NCBI GenBank assembly: GCA_017936265.1
Contig: JAGBFX010000014.1
Location: forward strand, 92,354 to 156,353
DNA length: 64,000 bases
Origin: Bacteroidaceae bacterium
Lineage (GTDB): Bacteria > Bacteroidota > Bacteroidia > Bacteroidales > Bacteroidaceae
Direction of reading: 5' to 3'
How positions within the stretch are numbered: the stretch's first letter is position 1; each line of letters begins with the position of its first letter. The notes beneath the pieces were generated by a model. It worked only from the letters and a program-made list of their open reading frames with translations, did not search any database and was not told where the DNA came from. The position numbers and the translations under genes were made by a program. Positions 40,988 through 50,600 of the stretch are shown piece by piece.

Positions 40988-42370
40988 ATGAGCATACAGA
41001 ACACACCTGTAACAGAGATAAAAAACATTGTCGAGTCGCAGCGACTCTTTTTTGCGAGCAATGTGACACTTGAACGCAAATTCCGCAAAGAGCAACTTAA
41101 GAAACTGAAGAAAGCACTTGTCGAGTGGGAGAAACCGTTATGCGAGGCTTTATGGAAAGACCTCCATAAATCGACCGAGGAGGCAATAATGACCGAACTT
41201 AGCATCGTGAACGGCGAAATCATGAACCATCTAAAACATCTGAAGTGCTGGATGAAGAGCCGCAGCGTATGCACGCCGTTGAAGATGATGCCGTCACGCA
41301 GCCGCGTAGTGAGCGAGCCTCTCGGCAATGCGCTCATAATTTCGCCATGGAACTACCCCGTACAGTTGCTCCTGAACCCGCTGGTGGGAGCGATTTCGGC
41401 CGGCTGCACCGCCATACTGAAACCCTCGCCTTATGTACCCAACGTGTCACGCGTCATTGAGGAGATGATAACCGCCACATTCGACAGACGTTACGTAGCT
41501 GTGGTTCAGGGCAACCGCGATGTGAACAGTTCGCTCCTTGAAGAGCGTTTCGACATCATATTCTTTACCGGCAGCCCTTCACTCGGACGCAAAGTAATGG
41601 TTGCAGCAGCCAAGCACCTGACACCCGTCGTGCTTGAGCTTGGCGGCAAGAGCCCATGTATTGTAGACAAGGATGCCGACATTGAGATTGCAGCACGCCG
41701 CATTGCGTGGGGAAAGACCCTGAATGCGGGACAGACATGCATTGCCCCCGACTATCTGCTCATACACCGCAGCCGCGAGAATGAGTTTGTCGAGGCTTTC
41801 CGCAAGGCATTAATGCGCCTTCATGGCAGGGATATAAAGGCAAACAGGCATTATGTCCGTCTTGTCAGCGACAAGGCATTCGAACGTGTAAGCAGCTACA
41901 TAAAGGAGGGCAATATTGCCCTCGGTGGCTGGACCGATGCCAAAGAACGCTACATTGAGCCTACACTGCTCAAGGATGTAAAGGAGGATTCGCCGGTAAT
42001 GCAAGAGGAGATTTTCGGCCCGGTGCTGCCCATGATACCTTTCAATGAGCGCATCGAGGCGCTTGAATTCGTACGCAAGAGAGAGAAGCCCCTCGCGCTC
42101 TACTATTTCGGCAAGGAGAAGGACGGCAAGGAGTTCATACGCCTTACCTCGGCCGGCGGGTCATGCATCAATGACACTATCATGCACATCGCCAACGAAA
42201 ATATCCCGTTCGGTGGCGTGGGCAACTCAGGCATGGGACACTACCACGGCAAGCTGAGTTTCGATGCATTCTCGCACCAGCGTTCTGTAGTGGTGACACC
42301 TACATGGCTCGACCTGCCATTCCGCTACATGCCATACAAGATGTTCAGTCTTGTAAAGAAACTTTTATAA
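40988..42370 (+). CDS. Aldehyde dehydrogenase, class 3 / fatty-aldehyde type
   Basis: 460 residues. NAD(P)-dependent oxidation of an aldehyde to an acid. Catalytic features: ISPWNYPVQL, FFTGSPSLGRKV, LELGGKSPCIV with the general-base glutamate, and GQTCIAPDYLL with the nucleophile cysteine. The short length, the absence of the tetrameric-class N-terminal arm and a hydrophobic/aromatic C-terminus (FRYMPYKMFSLVKKLL) match class 3 and fatty-aldehyde dehydrogenases, which are membrane-associated. Together with the SDR 20 bases upstream it could take a lipid alcohol to an acid. The following 140 bases contain a large inverted repeat and a new promoter box. Confidence 0.93.
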   Translation: MSIQNTPVTEIKNIVESQRLFFASNVTLERKFRKEQLKKLKKALVEWEKPLCEALWKDLHKSTEEAIMTELSIVNGEIMNHLKHLKCWMKSRSVCTPLKMMPSRSRVVSEPLGNALIISPWNYPVQLLLNPLVGAISAGCTAILKPSPYVPNVSRVIEEMITATFDRRYVAVVQGNRDVNSSLLEERFDIIFFTGSPSLGRKVMVAAAKHLTPVVLELGGKSPCIVDKDADIEIAARRIAWGKTLNAGQTCIAPDYLLIHRSRENEFVEAFRKALMRLHGRDIKANRHYVRLVSDKAFERVSSYIKEGNIALGGWTDAKERYIEPTLLKDVKEDSPVMQEEIFGPVLPMIPFNERIEALEFVRKREKPLALYYFGKEKDGKEFIRLTSAGGSCINDTIMHIANENIPFGGVGNSGMGHYHGKLSFDAFSHQRSVVVTPTWLDLPFRYMPYKMFSLVKKLL

Positions 42371-42398
42371 GAAATAGAGATGCACCTGTGGTGCAAGA

Positions 42399-42461
42399 AA
42401 AATTTTCTGTTCAAAAAAATAGGATTAATTTTCTGTTTTTGAACAGAAAATTTTAAATTTG
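42399..42461 (+). promoter_or_regulatory. 19-base inverted repeat abutting the promoter of the BASS transporter gene
   Basis: Arms 42399-42417 and 42436-42454 are perfectly complementary (core TTTTCTGTTC / GAACAGAAAA). The loop contains a third partial copy (ATTTTCTG). The right arm abuts the -7 box TAAATTTG (42454-42461), so the structure covers the -33 region. It can act as an operator for a dimeric regulator or as a terminator-like structure after the aldehyde dehydrogenase; a smaller hairpin GCACC-TGT-GGTGC precedes it (42382-42394). Confidence 0.65.
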
Positions 42462-42510
42462 CGGAATACTGGGAATATCTTCACAAATTTAAAAGATTCT
42501 TGATATTATT

Positions 42511-43473
42511 ATGAAAGAACACTTGCTAAGCCTTGACACCCTAAATATAAACCTGGGATCAGGGGAAATGGTTATCGTAAACTTCATTCTGGCGTTTGTG
42601 ATGTTCGGGGTTGCTCTGAGCATCAGGATATCAACATTCAAGAGTATCTTCAAAAAGCCGAAATCCGTATCCATAGGTCTGCTGTTCCAATGGGTAGCCT
42701 TGCCTGCACTGACATGCCTGCTTGCGATTGTACTCAATCCGTTCATTACACCCATGGTCGCACTGGGCATGATTCTTGTGGCATCATGTCCTGGAGGAAA
42801 CATCTCGAATTTCCTCTCATCACTATCAAAAGGTAATGTCGAGCTTTCAGTATCAATGACTGCCATTTCAACACTTTTCGCATCATTGATAACACCATTG
42901 AACTTCTGGTTCTGGGGAACACACTACTGCCGCTTCGCATCAATCAGGAATGACATCCCCACACTCGACATCCCGTTTGCCGAGATGTTGTCACAGATTA
43001 TCCTCATCCTCGGTATTCCCATCGTGCTTGGACTCTTCTTCTCGCACAAATTCCCTAATGTGGCCAAGAAGATTATCAAGCCTACACAGATAATCTCCAT
43101 TCTCTTCTTTGTGGCAATGGTAGTTGTCTCGATGACACAGGTCCTTTCGGGATTCGAGCAGCGTTGGGAGGTATATGCAGCCATTCTGTGCGCATTGGTA
43201 ATAGTGGTAATACATAATGCACTCGCCTTGAGCACCGGATATTTCGGCGGCAAGTTCACAAAACTGCCGAAAAAGGACTGCCGTACATTGGCCATTGAAA
43301 TCGGTATCCAGAACTCAGGCCTCGCATTGGCACTGCTGTTCAACCCCGCCATTTTCTCACCCGAGCTCTGGATAGGCAACGGCGGCATGGTAATTGTCGC
43401 TGCATTGTGGGGTATATGGCACATCATATCAGGACTGACTATTTCATACTTTTTCCGTCGTACAAAAGCATAG
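42511..43473 (+). CDS. Bile acid:sodium symporter family (BASS) transporter
   Basis: 320 residues with nine to ten predicted transmembrane segments. Family signatures: LFQWVALPALTCLLA, ILVASCPGGNISNFLSSLSKGNVELSVSMTA (the crossing region and sodium site), and EIGIQNSGLALALL near helix 9. It imports an organic anion with sodium; relatives carry bile acids, steroid sulfates, pantoate or keto acids, so the substrate is open. It has its own promoter with an unusual inverted repeat and lies between the aldehyde dehydrogenase and an acyltransferase, four bases from the latter. The neighbourhood suggests a lipid-like carboxylate. Confidence 0.92.
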   Translation: MKEHLLSLDTLNINLGSGEMVIVNFILAFVMFGVALSIRISTFKSIFKKPKSVSIGLLFQWVALPALTCLLAIVLNPFITPMVALGMILVASCPGGNISNFLSSLSKGNVELSVSMTAISTLFASLITPLNFWFWGTHYCRFASIRNDIPTLDIPFAEMLSQIILILGIPIVLGLFFSHKFPNVAKKIIKPTQIISILFFVAMVVVSMTQVLSGFEQRWEVYAAILCALVIVVIHNALALSTGYFGGKFTKLPKKDCRTLAIEIGIQNSGLALALLFNPAIFSPELWIGNGGMVIVAALWGIWHIISGLTISYFFRRTKA

Positions 43474-43476
43474 TCT

Positions 43477-44784
43477 ATGGGCAAGAGAAGAAAGATTCAG
43501 GAGAACGACTGGCGTTACGACGTCCTGCACTGGCTCGTTGACAGGACCACCAAGGTATCGTATCGCAGATTAAGGTACATAGGAACTGAGCGCATACCCA
43601 AGGACGGTGCAGTCATCTATGCGCCCAACCACACAGGAACACTCATGGATGCCTTGATTGTACTTGCCATGAGCCACGAGCCTACGGTATTCATTGCCCG
43701 TGCTGACATTTTCAAGAACCCCAAGCTCGCGAAGATGTTCAGATTCTTCAAGATGGCGCCTATCATGCGCATGCGCGACGGCATAGAAGAGGTCAAGAAG
43801 AACAACAAGACAATAGAAATGGCCGCCGATGTTCTGAAGGACAGGATTCCACTGTGTATCTTCCCCGAAGGAAAGCACCAGACAAAATATTCACTGCAGC
43901 CACTCTCCAAGGGTATATTCCGTATAGCCCTGCAAGCAAAAGAACAACTTGGCGACACACCGCTGTATATCGTGCCTATGGGTATAAGATACGGCAATTT
44001 CTTCCGCTTCCGCTCAACAGTAACACTGCAGGTAGGTAACCCCATCAATGTCGGGGAGTTCATAGCCAAGAACGAGGATAAGACACCTCAAGAACTGATG
44101 AACCTGATGAGAGGTTGCCTTGATGAGCGCATGAAAGAGACCATTCTCTACATTCCCAACGATGAGGAATACGACGCAAAGAATGAAATTTGCGCAGCGG
44201 TATCGGACAAACTGTTGAAGAAGCATGAATCGGTAGGCAATGCCCCGTTGGTCACAGCAAACCAGGAGGCTGCAAGGCGTATCGAGGAGATGAAGAGCGA
44301 GAAGCCCGAAGCGGCGGCGAGACTCATTGCATCAGCCGATGAAGCAGTCAAGATGCGCAGGAAAATGGGAATAAGCCTGAAGTCCGTAACCGGGCAACCA
44401 AAAATGCTTTCTATCATACTCAAGTCGCTGCTGTTGCTTGTCACACTCCCCTACACACTCGCGACAATGATACTCACACTGCCGATAATTGCTATCGGCA
44501 ACATGCTGACAAAGAAATTCAAGGACCGCGCATTCCACAACTCGGTACGTTACGTACTGCATCTTGTACTTTGGCCCTTACTACTTATCATATATACAGC
44601 CATTGCCTTTGCAACCATGCCTCCGCTATGGGCTGCATGTGCAGTCGCAGCAGCCCTGCCCGCACCGGCCGTCGCACAGGAGACATTCAGAGCAGCACGC
44701 CTGATTGTGTCCGATTTCAGATTGCTGCGTTGCAAGCCACTCATGGCAAAATACAATGAGATAAGAAATCTGTTTTTCAATTAA
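43477..44784 (+). CDS. 1-acyl-sn-glycerol-3-phosphate acyltransferase (PlsC-like), extended
   Basis: 435 residues. The PlsC domain is in the first half, with NHTGTLMD (the HX4D catalytic motif, about 47-54), FPEGKHQ (about 128-134, acyl-acceptor binding) and VPMGIRYG. The second half is unlike ordinary PlsC: a charged helical stretch (about 240-305) and two or three hydrophobic segments (LLLLVTLPYTLATMILTLPIIAIG, LVLWPLLLIIYTAIAFATM) that anchor it in the inner membrane. It acylates a lysophospholipid or a related glycerol lipid. It starts four bases after the BASS gene's stop and is followed 12 bases later by an outer membrane protein. Confidence 0.9.
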   Translation: MGKRRKIQENDWRYDVLHWLVDRTTKVSYRRLRYIGTERIPKDGAVIYAPNHTGTLMDALIVLAMSHEPTVFIARADIFKNPKLAKMFRFFKMAPIMRMRDGIEEVKKNNKTIEMAADVLKDRIPLCIFPEGKHQTKYSLQPLSKGIFRIALQAKEQLGDTPLYIVPMGIRYGNFFRFRSTVTLQVGNPINVGEFIAKNEDKTPQELMNLMRGCLDERMKETILYIPNDEEYDAKNEICAAVSDKLLKKHESVGNAPLVTANQEAARRIEEMKSEKPEAAARLIASADEAVKMRRKMGISLKSVTGQPKMLSIILKSLLLLVTLPYTLATMILTLPIIAIGNMLTKKFKDRAFHNSVRYVLHLVLWPLLLIIYTAIAFATMPPLWAACAVAAALPAPAVAQETFRAARLIVSDFRLLRCKPLMAKYNEIRNLFFN

Positions 44785-44796
44785 CGGAATCAAATT

Positions 44797-46230
44797 ATGA
44801 AAAAACACATGTTCACACTAATCTGCGCATTGCTCACGTCGGCAAGCCTTCTTGCACAAGAGAGCGGCAATGCCACTGCAGAACCTGCCGGGAAGAGCAA
44901 GAAAGAGATTATAAAGAAAGGTCTGAATTTCGGTCCGCTGCCTGTCGTGGCATTCGATGCAGACAAGGGTCTCCAACTCGGTGCCCTGCTCAACATATTC
45001 GATTTCGGCGACGGAAGCAACTACCCCAACACCCGCCAGAGTCTCTATCTGGAGGCATCGTTCTTCACCAAGGGTTCACAGCTGTTCGTGATTTCATACG
45101 ACAACAAATTCCTGATACCGGGAGTACGCTGGTCAACATCGGCAGTCCTCACCAACGAGAAAGCTATGGACTTCTACGGCTTCAACGGCTACATGTCATA
45201 CTACGACCATGAGAAGGTCAAGCTCGGCAATGACAAGGACAACAAACTCAATTACATCTACACCCCCAAATATCGCCTGAACCGTATCAATTTCAATTTC
45301 AAGACAGACTTCACAGGCAACATCTGGAACAACAAACTGTTCTGGGAGGCAGGATACCACTTGAACAACATTAAGGCGGGATATGATGACCGTCAGGCAC
45401 TGAACCTTGACAAGATAAACAAGGGCAAGGATGATTACAAGAAATTCCCCGAGACAGAGCCGACACTCTTCGACCTCTACCGCCGATGGGGCATAATCTC
45501 GGAAGATGAGGCATGGGGCGGCTTCAGCAGCGCACTGCGTCTGGGCCTGTTGCTCGACACACGCGACAAGGAGGGTGCCCCTTCAAAAGGAATATGGGCC
45601 GAGGCACATGTCACCCTTGCGCCCGACTGGTTGGGTACCACACACCCCTACTACCGCTACTCGGCTACATTCCGTCACTATGTGCCCATTGTAAAGGATG
45701 ATGTACTCACATTCGCATACCGTCTGAACTACGAGGGTACATTCGGCAATAGTGCACCATATTACATGCTGCCGTTCATAACCGTCATGGGTGCCACATA
45801 CGACCGCGACGGTATGGGCGGTTACAGGACTGTGCGAGGTATCATGCGCGACCGTGTGCAGGGTCTTGACATGGCGACATACAACGTAGAACTGCGTTGG
45901 AGATTCGTGAACTTCAGGAAGTGGAACCAGAACATAGCTTTCGGCCTTAACCTGTTCAGCGACGGAACAATGGTAACGAGGAACTACGATATGTCATTCC
46001 GTGGCGCCGATGAGCACCGTGCAGAATACGATGAGTACATGGCACAATCCGACCTTTCAAAAGACCGTCCACACATTACAGTAGGTGCAGGCTTACGCTT
46101 CATTATGAATCAGAACTTCATTGTAGCATTCGAGTACGGTATGCCGATAAGCAAGTTCAGCAGCGACAAGGCCATAAAGAAACAGGACGGCAACGGCGCG
46201 TTCTACATCAATACAGGATATCTGTTCTAA
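44797..46230 (+). CDS. BamA/TamA-type (Omp85, surface antigen D15) outer membrane barrel
   Basis: 477 residues with signal peptide (about 1-20, ending LLAQ). There is no obvious POTRA domain; from residue 45 the sequence alternates amphipathic strands to the end (for example GLQLGALLNIFDFG, RQSLYLEASFF, SALRLGLLLDTRD) and finishes in an aromatic residue (NTGYLF), typical for outer membrane barrels. GGYRTVRGIMRDRV resembles the VRGY-like loop-6 motif of Omp85 proteins. These POTRA-less D15 proteins are common in Bacteroidota with unknown cargo; here it may export or insert the product of the lipid cluster. It ends at a strong terminator at 46231-46264. Confidence 0.85.
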   Translation: MKKHMFTLICALLTSASLLAQESGNATAEPAGKSKKEIIKKGLNFGPLPVVAFDADKGLQLGALLNIFDFGDGSNYPNTRQSLYLEASFFTKGSQLFVISYDNKFLIPGVRWSTSAVLTNEKAMDFYGFNGYMSYYDHEKVKLGNDKDNKLNYIYTPKYRLNRINFNFKTDFTGNIWNNKLFWEAGYHLNNIKAGYDDRQALNLDKINKGKDDYKKFPETEPTLFDLYRRWGIISEDEAWGGFSSALRLGLLLDTRDKEGAPSKGIWAEAHVTLAPDWLGTTHPYYRYSATFRHYVPIVKDDVLTFAYRLNYEGTFGNSAPYYMLPFITVMGATYDRDGMGGYRTVRGIMRDRVQGLDMATYNVELRWRFVNFRKWNQNIAFGLNLFSDGTMVTRNYDMSFRGADEHRAEYDEYMAQSDLSKDRPHITVGAGLRFIMNQNFIVAFEYGMPISKFSSDKAIKKQDGNGAFYINTGYLF

Positions 46231-46264
46231 AAATCAGGGCACCTCGCAAGGGTGCCCTGATTTT
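46231..46264 (+). terminator. Terminator of the lipid-type gene cluster
   Basis: AAATCAGGGCACC / GGTGCCCTGATTT stem (one extra G in the loop side) followed by TTTTGTG. Confidence 0.93.
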
Positions 46265-46353
46265 GTGTATTGTATAACGTGTAACGTTTAGTGATGTAGG
46301 GGCGGTCGTAAAACAACTACAAATCTTTTTTCAAACAAATTTCCTTTTCATAT

Positions 46354-46386
46354 GTTTCCAAAATTGGAAACTTTGTTATAGCTTTG
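46354..46386 (+). promoter_or_regulatory. Operator palindrome and -7 box of the XRE/DUF3990 cassette
   Basis: GTTTCCAAAATTGGAAAC (46354-46371) is a perfect inverted repeat with an AA centre. The -7 box TAGCTTTG (46379-46386) begins seven bases later, so a bound dimer would block the promoter. The ATG of the XRE gene is at 46406. Confidence 0.75.
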
Positions 46387-46405
46387 CAAAAAAAGAATTG
46401 ATGTT

Positions 46406-46834
46406 ATGACTGCAAAAATTGATAACATTGGTGTAATGATTCGCAACGAACGCTTGCGTCGTGGTATGACCCAAGAGGAACTTGGTGAGCTGGTTGGCGT
46501 GGGTAAGGCGCAAATATCAAAAATTGAAAGTGGCAAAGGACTCACCATTAAAACCATAACAAAAGTGCTTGGTGCCTTGGGGCTATCTGCTTCTGTAAGC
46601 CTTAAAAGTGAACAGAAAATTGATAAACGTATTATCGGCTACATTGTTGCTGCTATAAATGAGTTTGCTGCAGCACACCGGATGACAACTCGTGAAGCGA
46701 GTAATTATCTGGTACGTTTCAAAGGCGTGGATTTTCTTGCTGAGCACTATGAGGCTGAGCATCTGTTGTCATTCGATGACAGTGTACAGGATTTAACTCG
46801 TGTTTGTCTTAATAATGGAGGAGGTATATTATGA
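46406..46834 (+). CDS. XRE-family HTH protein with DUF3791-like C-terminal domain (antitoxin/repressor candidate)
   Basis: 142 residues. Residues about 8-65 form an XRE helix-turn-helix (IRNERLRRGMTQEELGELVGVGKAQISKIESGKG). Residues about 72-142 (IIGYIVAAINEFAAAHRMTTREASNYLVRFKGVDFLAEHYEAEH, then SFDDSVQDL) look like the small helical domain often called DUF3791, here fused. It overlaps the DUF3990-like gene by four bases (ATGA). The palindrome at 46354-46371 is the obvious binding site for autoregulation. By analogy with type II toxin-antitoxin operons it would repress the operon and neutralise the next gene's product; this is inferred from layout and families. Confidence 0.82.
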   Translation: MTAKIDNIGVMIRNERLRRGMTQEELGELVGVGKAQISKIESGKGLTIKTITKVLGALGLSASVSLKSEQKIDKRIIGYIVAAINEFAAAHRMTTREASNYLVRFKGVDFLAEHYEAEHLLSFDDSVQDLTRVCLNNGGGIL

Positions 46835-47298
46835 TACTTTATCACGGTTCTAACATTGTCATTGAACAGATTGACCTTGCAAAGTGCAAGCCATACAAGG
46901 ACTTTGGGCAGGGATTTTACTTGACAGAGATTAAAGAACAAGCATTTGAAATGGCTAAGCGTGCTGCTAAAATCTATGGTGGCGAGCCCGTTGTTAACGA
47001 GTTTAATTTTGACAAAGATGCTTTGCACAACTTAACTGTGAAACGTTTTAATGAACCATCTGAGGAATGGGCACTGTTTGTTATGGCAAATCGCAGCAAG
47101 AACAATATTCATCCAACGCATTCGTTTGACATAGTAATTGGCCCTGTTGCTGACGATACAATTGCAACTCTCTTCCGTAACTATGATGACGGTATTATTG
47201 ACTTGCCTATGCTTGTGAACGGCCTACGTTACAAGAAAATATCTTCGCAATATTTCTTTCACTCGGCTGCTGCCATAAAATACCTTAAGAAAATATGA
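46831..47298 (+). CDS. DUF3990-like protein, probable ADP-ribosyltransferase fold (toxin candidate)
   Basis: 155 residues. The N-terminus ILYHGSNIVIEQIDL and DFGQGFYLTEIKEQAFEMAKRAA is the DUF3990 pattern. The H of YHGS and the Y of GFYLT match the first two positions of the H-Y-E motif of diphtheria-toxin/PARP-like ADP-ribosyltransferases; a clear catalytic glutamate is not certain (candidates lie in NEPSEEWA or further on). It overlaps both neighbours by four bases, so all three are co-translated. Likely target and activity are unknown. Lower G+C than the surrounding genes suggests it was acquired as a cassette. Confidence 0.8.
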   Translation: MILYHGSNIVIEQIDLAKCKPYKDFGQGFYLTEIKEQAFEMAKRAAKIYGGEPVVNEFNFDKDALHNLTVKRFNEPSEEWALFVMANRSKNNIHPTHSFDIVIGPVADDTIATLFRNYDDGIIDLPMLVNGLRYKKISSQYFFHSAAAIKYLKKI

Positions 47299-47516
47299 AT
47301 AAGAGAGTGCAATACCTTATAGAAGGAATAACTAAGGATATTATCCTTTTCTTGATGGAGGACAATAATTATGACATAGCGACAGCTCTTGGCGTTTTTC
47401 ATAATTCCGAGACTTTTGCAAAGCTTTCAGATGAAGATACAGGGCTGTATATTGAAAGTTCGGCCTATGTATATGAGATATTGAAAGATGAACTGAAATA
47501 CGGAAAAATCAAATAA
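47295..47516 (+). CDS. Small helical protein, third gene of the cassette
   Basis: 73 residues, starting in a four-base overlap with the DUF3990-like gene. The core IATALGVFHNSETFAKLSDEDTGLYIESSAYVYEILKDEL resembles short proteins that accompany DUF3990/DUF3791 modules in Bacteroidota and Firmicutes. No membrane segment or nucleic-acid motif. It could be a second antitoxin, chaperone or a regulatory subunit; which is not clear from sequence. The operon ends at the hairpin at 47566-47605. Confidence 0.75.
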   Translation: MNKRVQYLIEGITKDIILFLMEDNNYDIATALGVFHNSETFAKLSDEDTGLYIESSAYVYEILKDELKYGKIK

Positions 47517-47565
47517 CTGCCATATTATCAACGCCAACGTATTTGTTTGACATACGATACTAAAT

Positions 47566-47605
47566 ACAAATCTCGCACTGCTCCTTTCGGGCTGTGCGAG
47601 ATTTG
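47566..47605. terminator. Hairpin between the cassette and carB
   Basis: ACAAATCTCGCAC / GTGCGAGATTTGT perfect 13-base stem with a 14-base loop between convergent transcription units; T-rich on the plus side (TGTTGTTTAG). Confidence 0.85.
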
Positions 47606-47625
47606 TTGTTTAGGCAAGCTTTATT

Positions 47626-50600
47626 TTACTTGAACTCATCCCAGCTCTTTACCGGCAGCTCGTTCACGTCGATACTGCAGAAGGCATTGATGAATGCACT
47701 TGCAAGACGGGCGTTGGTTATGAGCGGTATGTTGTGGTCGATGGCTGCACGGCGGATGCGGTAGCCATTGGTGAGCTCGCGCTTGGTGTGGTTCTTCGGG
47801 ATGTTGATGATAAGGTCGAAACGGTGGTCGGCTATCATCTGCATCACGTTGTTCTCGGCATTGGGGTCCTCGTCGGGCCACATTACCGGTGTCGCCTTGA
47901 TTCCGTTCTCGTTGAGGAACTTGGCTGTACCCGATGTGGCATAGATGTTGTAACCCTTCTTCTGCAGCACTGCCGATGGCTCGAGCAGGTCAGCCTTAGA
48001 CTTTGCTGCGCCGGATGAGAGCATCACGTTCTTCTTCGGTATGCTGTAGCCCACTGCTATCATAGCATTGAGAAGTGCCTCATCGAAGTCATCACCTATG
48101 CAGCCTACCTCGCCTGTCGATGACATGTCAACGCCAAGCACCGGGTCGGCCTGATGCAGACGGCTGAATGAGAACTGCGATGCCTTGACACCAATCCAGT
48201 CAATATCGAATGCCGACTTATCGGGCTTGCTGTAAGGAGCACCGAGCATGATGCGTGTAGCTGTCTCGATGAAGTTACGCTTGAGCACCTTTGAAACGAA
48301 TGGGAAGGAGCGTGATGCACGCAGGTTACACTCGATAACCTTGACCTCGTTGTTCTTTGCGAGGAACTGGATATTGAATGGACCTGAGATATTCAGTTCC
48401 TTGGCAATGCGGCGGCTGATTTTCTTTATGCGACGTGCTGTCTCGAAGTAGATTTTCTGTGCTGGGAACACGAGTGTAGCATCGCCAGAGTGAACACCGG
48501 CGAACTCGACGTGCTCCGAGATTGCATACTCTACCACCTCGCCGTTCTGTGCCACTGCGTCGAACTCAATCTCCTTGGTATCCATCATGAACTGTGATAC
48601 CACAACAGGGAACTCCTTTGATACATCGGCTGCCATCTTGAGGAATTCATAAAGTTCTTCCTCGTTGTAGCAGACATTCATAGCTGCACCCGAAAGCACG
48701 TATGAAGGACGCACAAGAACAGGATAGCCGACCTTGTCTACAAACTCCTTCATGTCATCAAGGCTTGTAAGCTCCTTCCAAGCGGGCTGGTCAATACCGA
48801 GTTGGTCGAGCATTGCAGAGAACTTGTGACGGTTCTCGGCACGGTCAATACAGAGAGGCGATGTACCCAGAATGGGCACAGACTGACGATGCAGTTTCAT
48901 CGCAAGGTTATTAGGTATCTGTCCGCCCACAGAGACAATCACACCACCGGGCTGCTCAAGGTCGATGACATCAAGCACACGCTCAAGCGAGAGCTCATCG
49001 AAGTAGAGGCGGTCGCACATGTCGTAGTCGGTAGAGACAGTCTCGGGGTTGTAGTTAATCATGATTGACTTGTAGCCGAGTTTACGTGCTGTCTGTACAG
49101 CATTTACCGAGCACCAGTCGAACTCTACTGATGAACCGATGCGGTAAGCACCTGAACCGAGGACAACGACCGACTTGTCGTTCTTGTAGTAGTTCACGTC
49201 ATAACCCTTGACACCGTATGTCATGTAGAGATAGTTTGTCAGCTCGGGGTGCTCCGAAGCGATTGTATTGATACGCTTCACAGCAGGGAGGATGCCGAGC
49301 TCCTTACGGCGCGCACGTACTGCAAGGTTGCCTGTCTCCATGTTCTTCTGGTCCTTGAGCACGAAACGTGAAATCTGGAAATCGGAGAAACCGAGTTCCT
49401 TTGCACGGCGCAGAACCTCCTCGGGCAACTCCTCAAGAGTGTTGTAACCTTCAAGGATATGCTTGTAGTCAACGATATTCTTCAGTTTACCTATGAACCA
49501 TGGGTCAATCTTCGTAAGTTCGCTTATGCGCTCTACTGTGTAACCCTCCTCAAGAGCCGATGCAATTGAGAAGACACGCATATCGGTAGGGTTGGCAAGT
49601 TCCTCATCAAGGTTATCGAAATGAGTATGCTCATTGCCCACGAAGCCGTGCATGCCCTGACCAATCATGCGGAGACCCTTCTGGATAACCTCCTCGAAAG
49701 ATCGGCCGATAGACATGATTTCACCGACAGACTTCATGCTTGAGCCAATCTGACGTGAAACGCCCGCGAACTTTGTCAAGTCCCAGCGTGGAATCTTACA
49801 GATAAGATAGTCGAGCTCGGGGGCCTTGTATGCACTGTTCGGTGTGCCCATCTCGCCAATCTCATCAAGAGTATATCCGAGAGCAATCTTGGCTGCAACG
49901 AATGCGAGAGGATAACCTGTTGCCTTTGAAGCAAGAGCTGATGAACGGCTCAAGCGTGCATTTACCTCGATGACGCGATAGTCATTTGTCTCGGCATTGA
50001 ATGCATACTGGATGTTACACTCGCCCACGATACCCAGATGACGGATAGCCTTTACAGAAATCTCCTGCATGAACTTTACCTGCTCGGGAGTGAGCGAACA
50101 TGTAGGTGCGACCACGATTGATTCGCCGGTGTGGATACCCAGAGGGTCAAAGTTCTCCATACTTGCCACTGTGAAACAGTGGTCGTTGGCATCGCGGATA
50201 ACCTCGAATTCAATCTCCTTCCAGCCCTTGAGCGACTCCTCAACAAGAATCTGGCTTGAGAATGTGAATGCACTCTCGGCAAGTTCCTTGAATGTCTCCT
50301 CATCCTTGCAGATACCGCTACCGAGGCCACCGAGAGCGTAAGCCGAACGAACCATGACAGGGAAACCGATGCGGCGAGCTGCAGCAAGCGCATCCTCCAT
50401 GCTCTCTACAGCCTGGCTTACCGGTGTCTTCATTGGAATCTCATCCAGTTTCTTCACAAAGAGGTCACGGTCCTCGGTATACATGATAGCCTCGACCGAT
50501 GTACCCAGAACCTTTACACCATACTTTTCGAGAATACCCTTCTGGTAAAGCTCTGTACCGCAGTTGAGTGCTGTCTGACCACCGAATGCCAACAGGATAC

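Noticed and set aside
46354-46371. Palindrome as a terminator of the preceding cluster
   Set aside because: The cluster already ends at a strong terminator at 46231-46264, and the palindrome has no adjacent T-tract; its place at the promoter fits an operator better.
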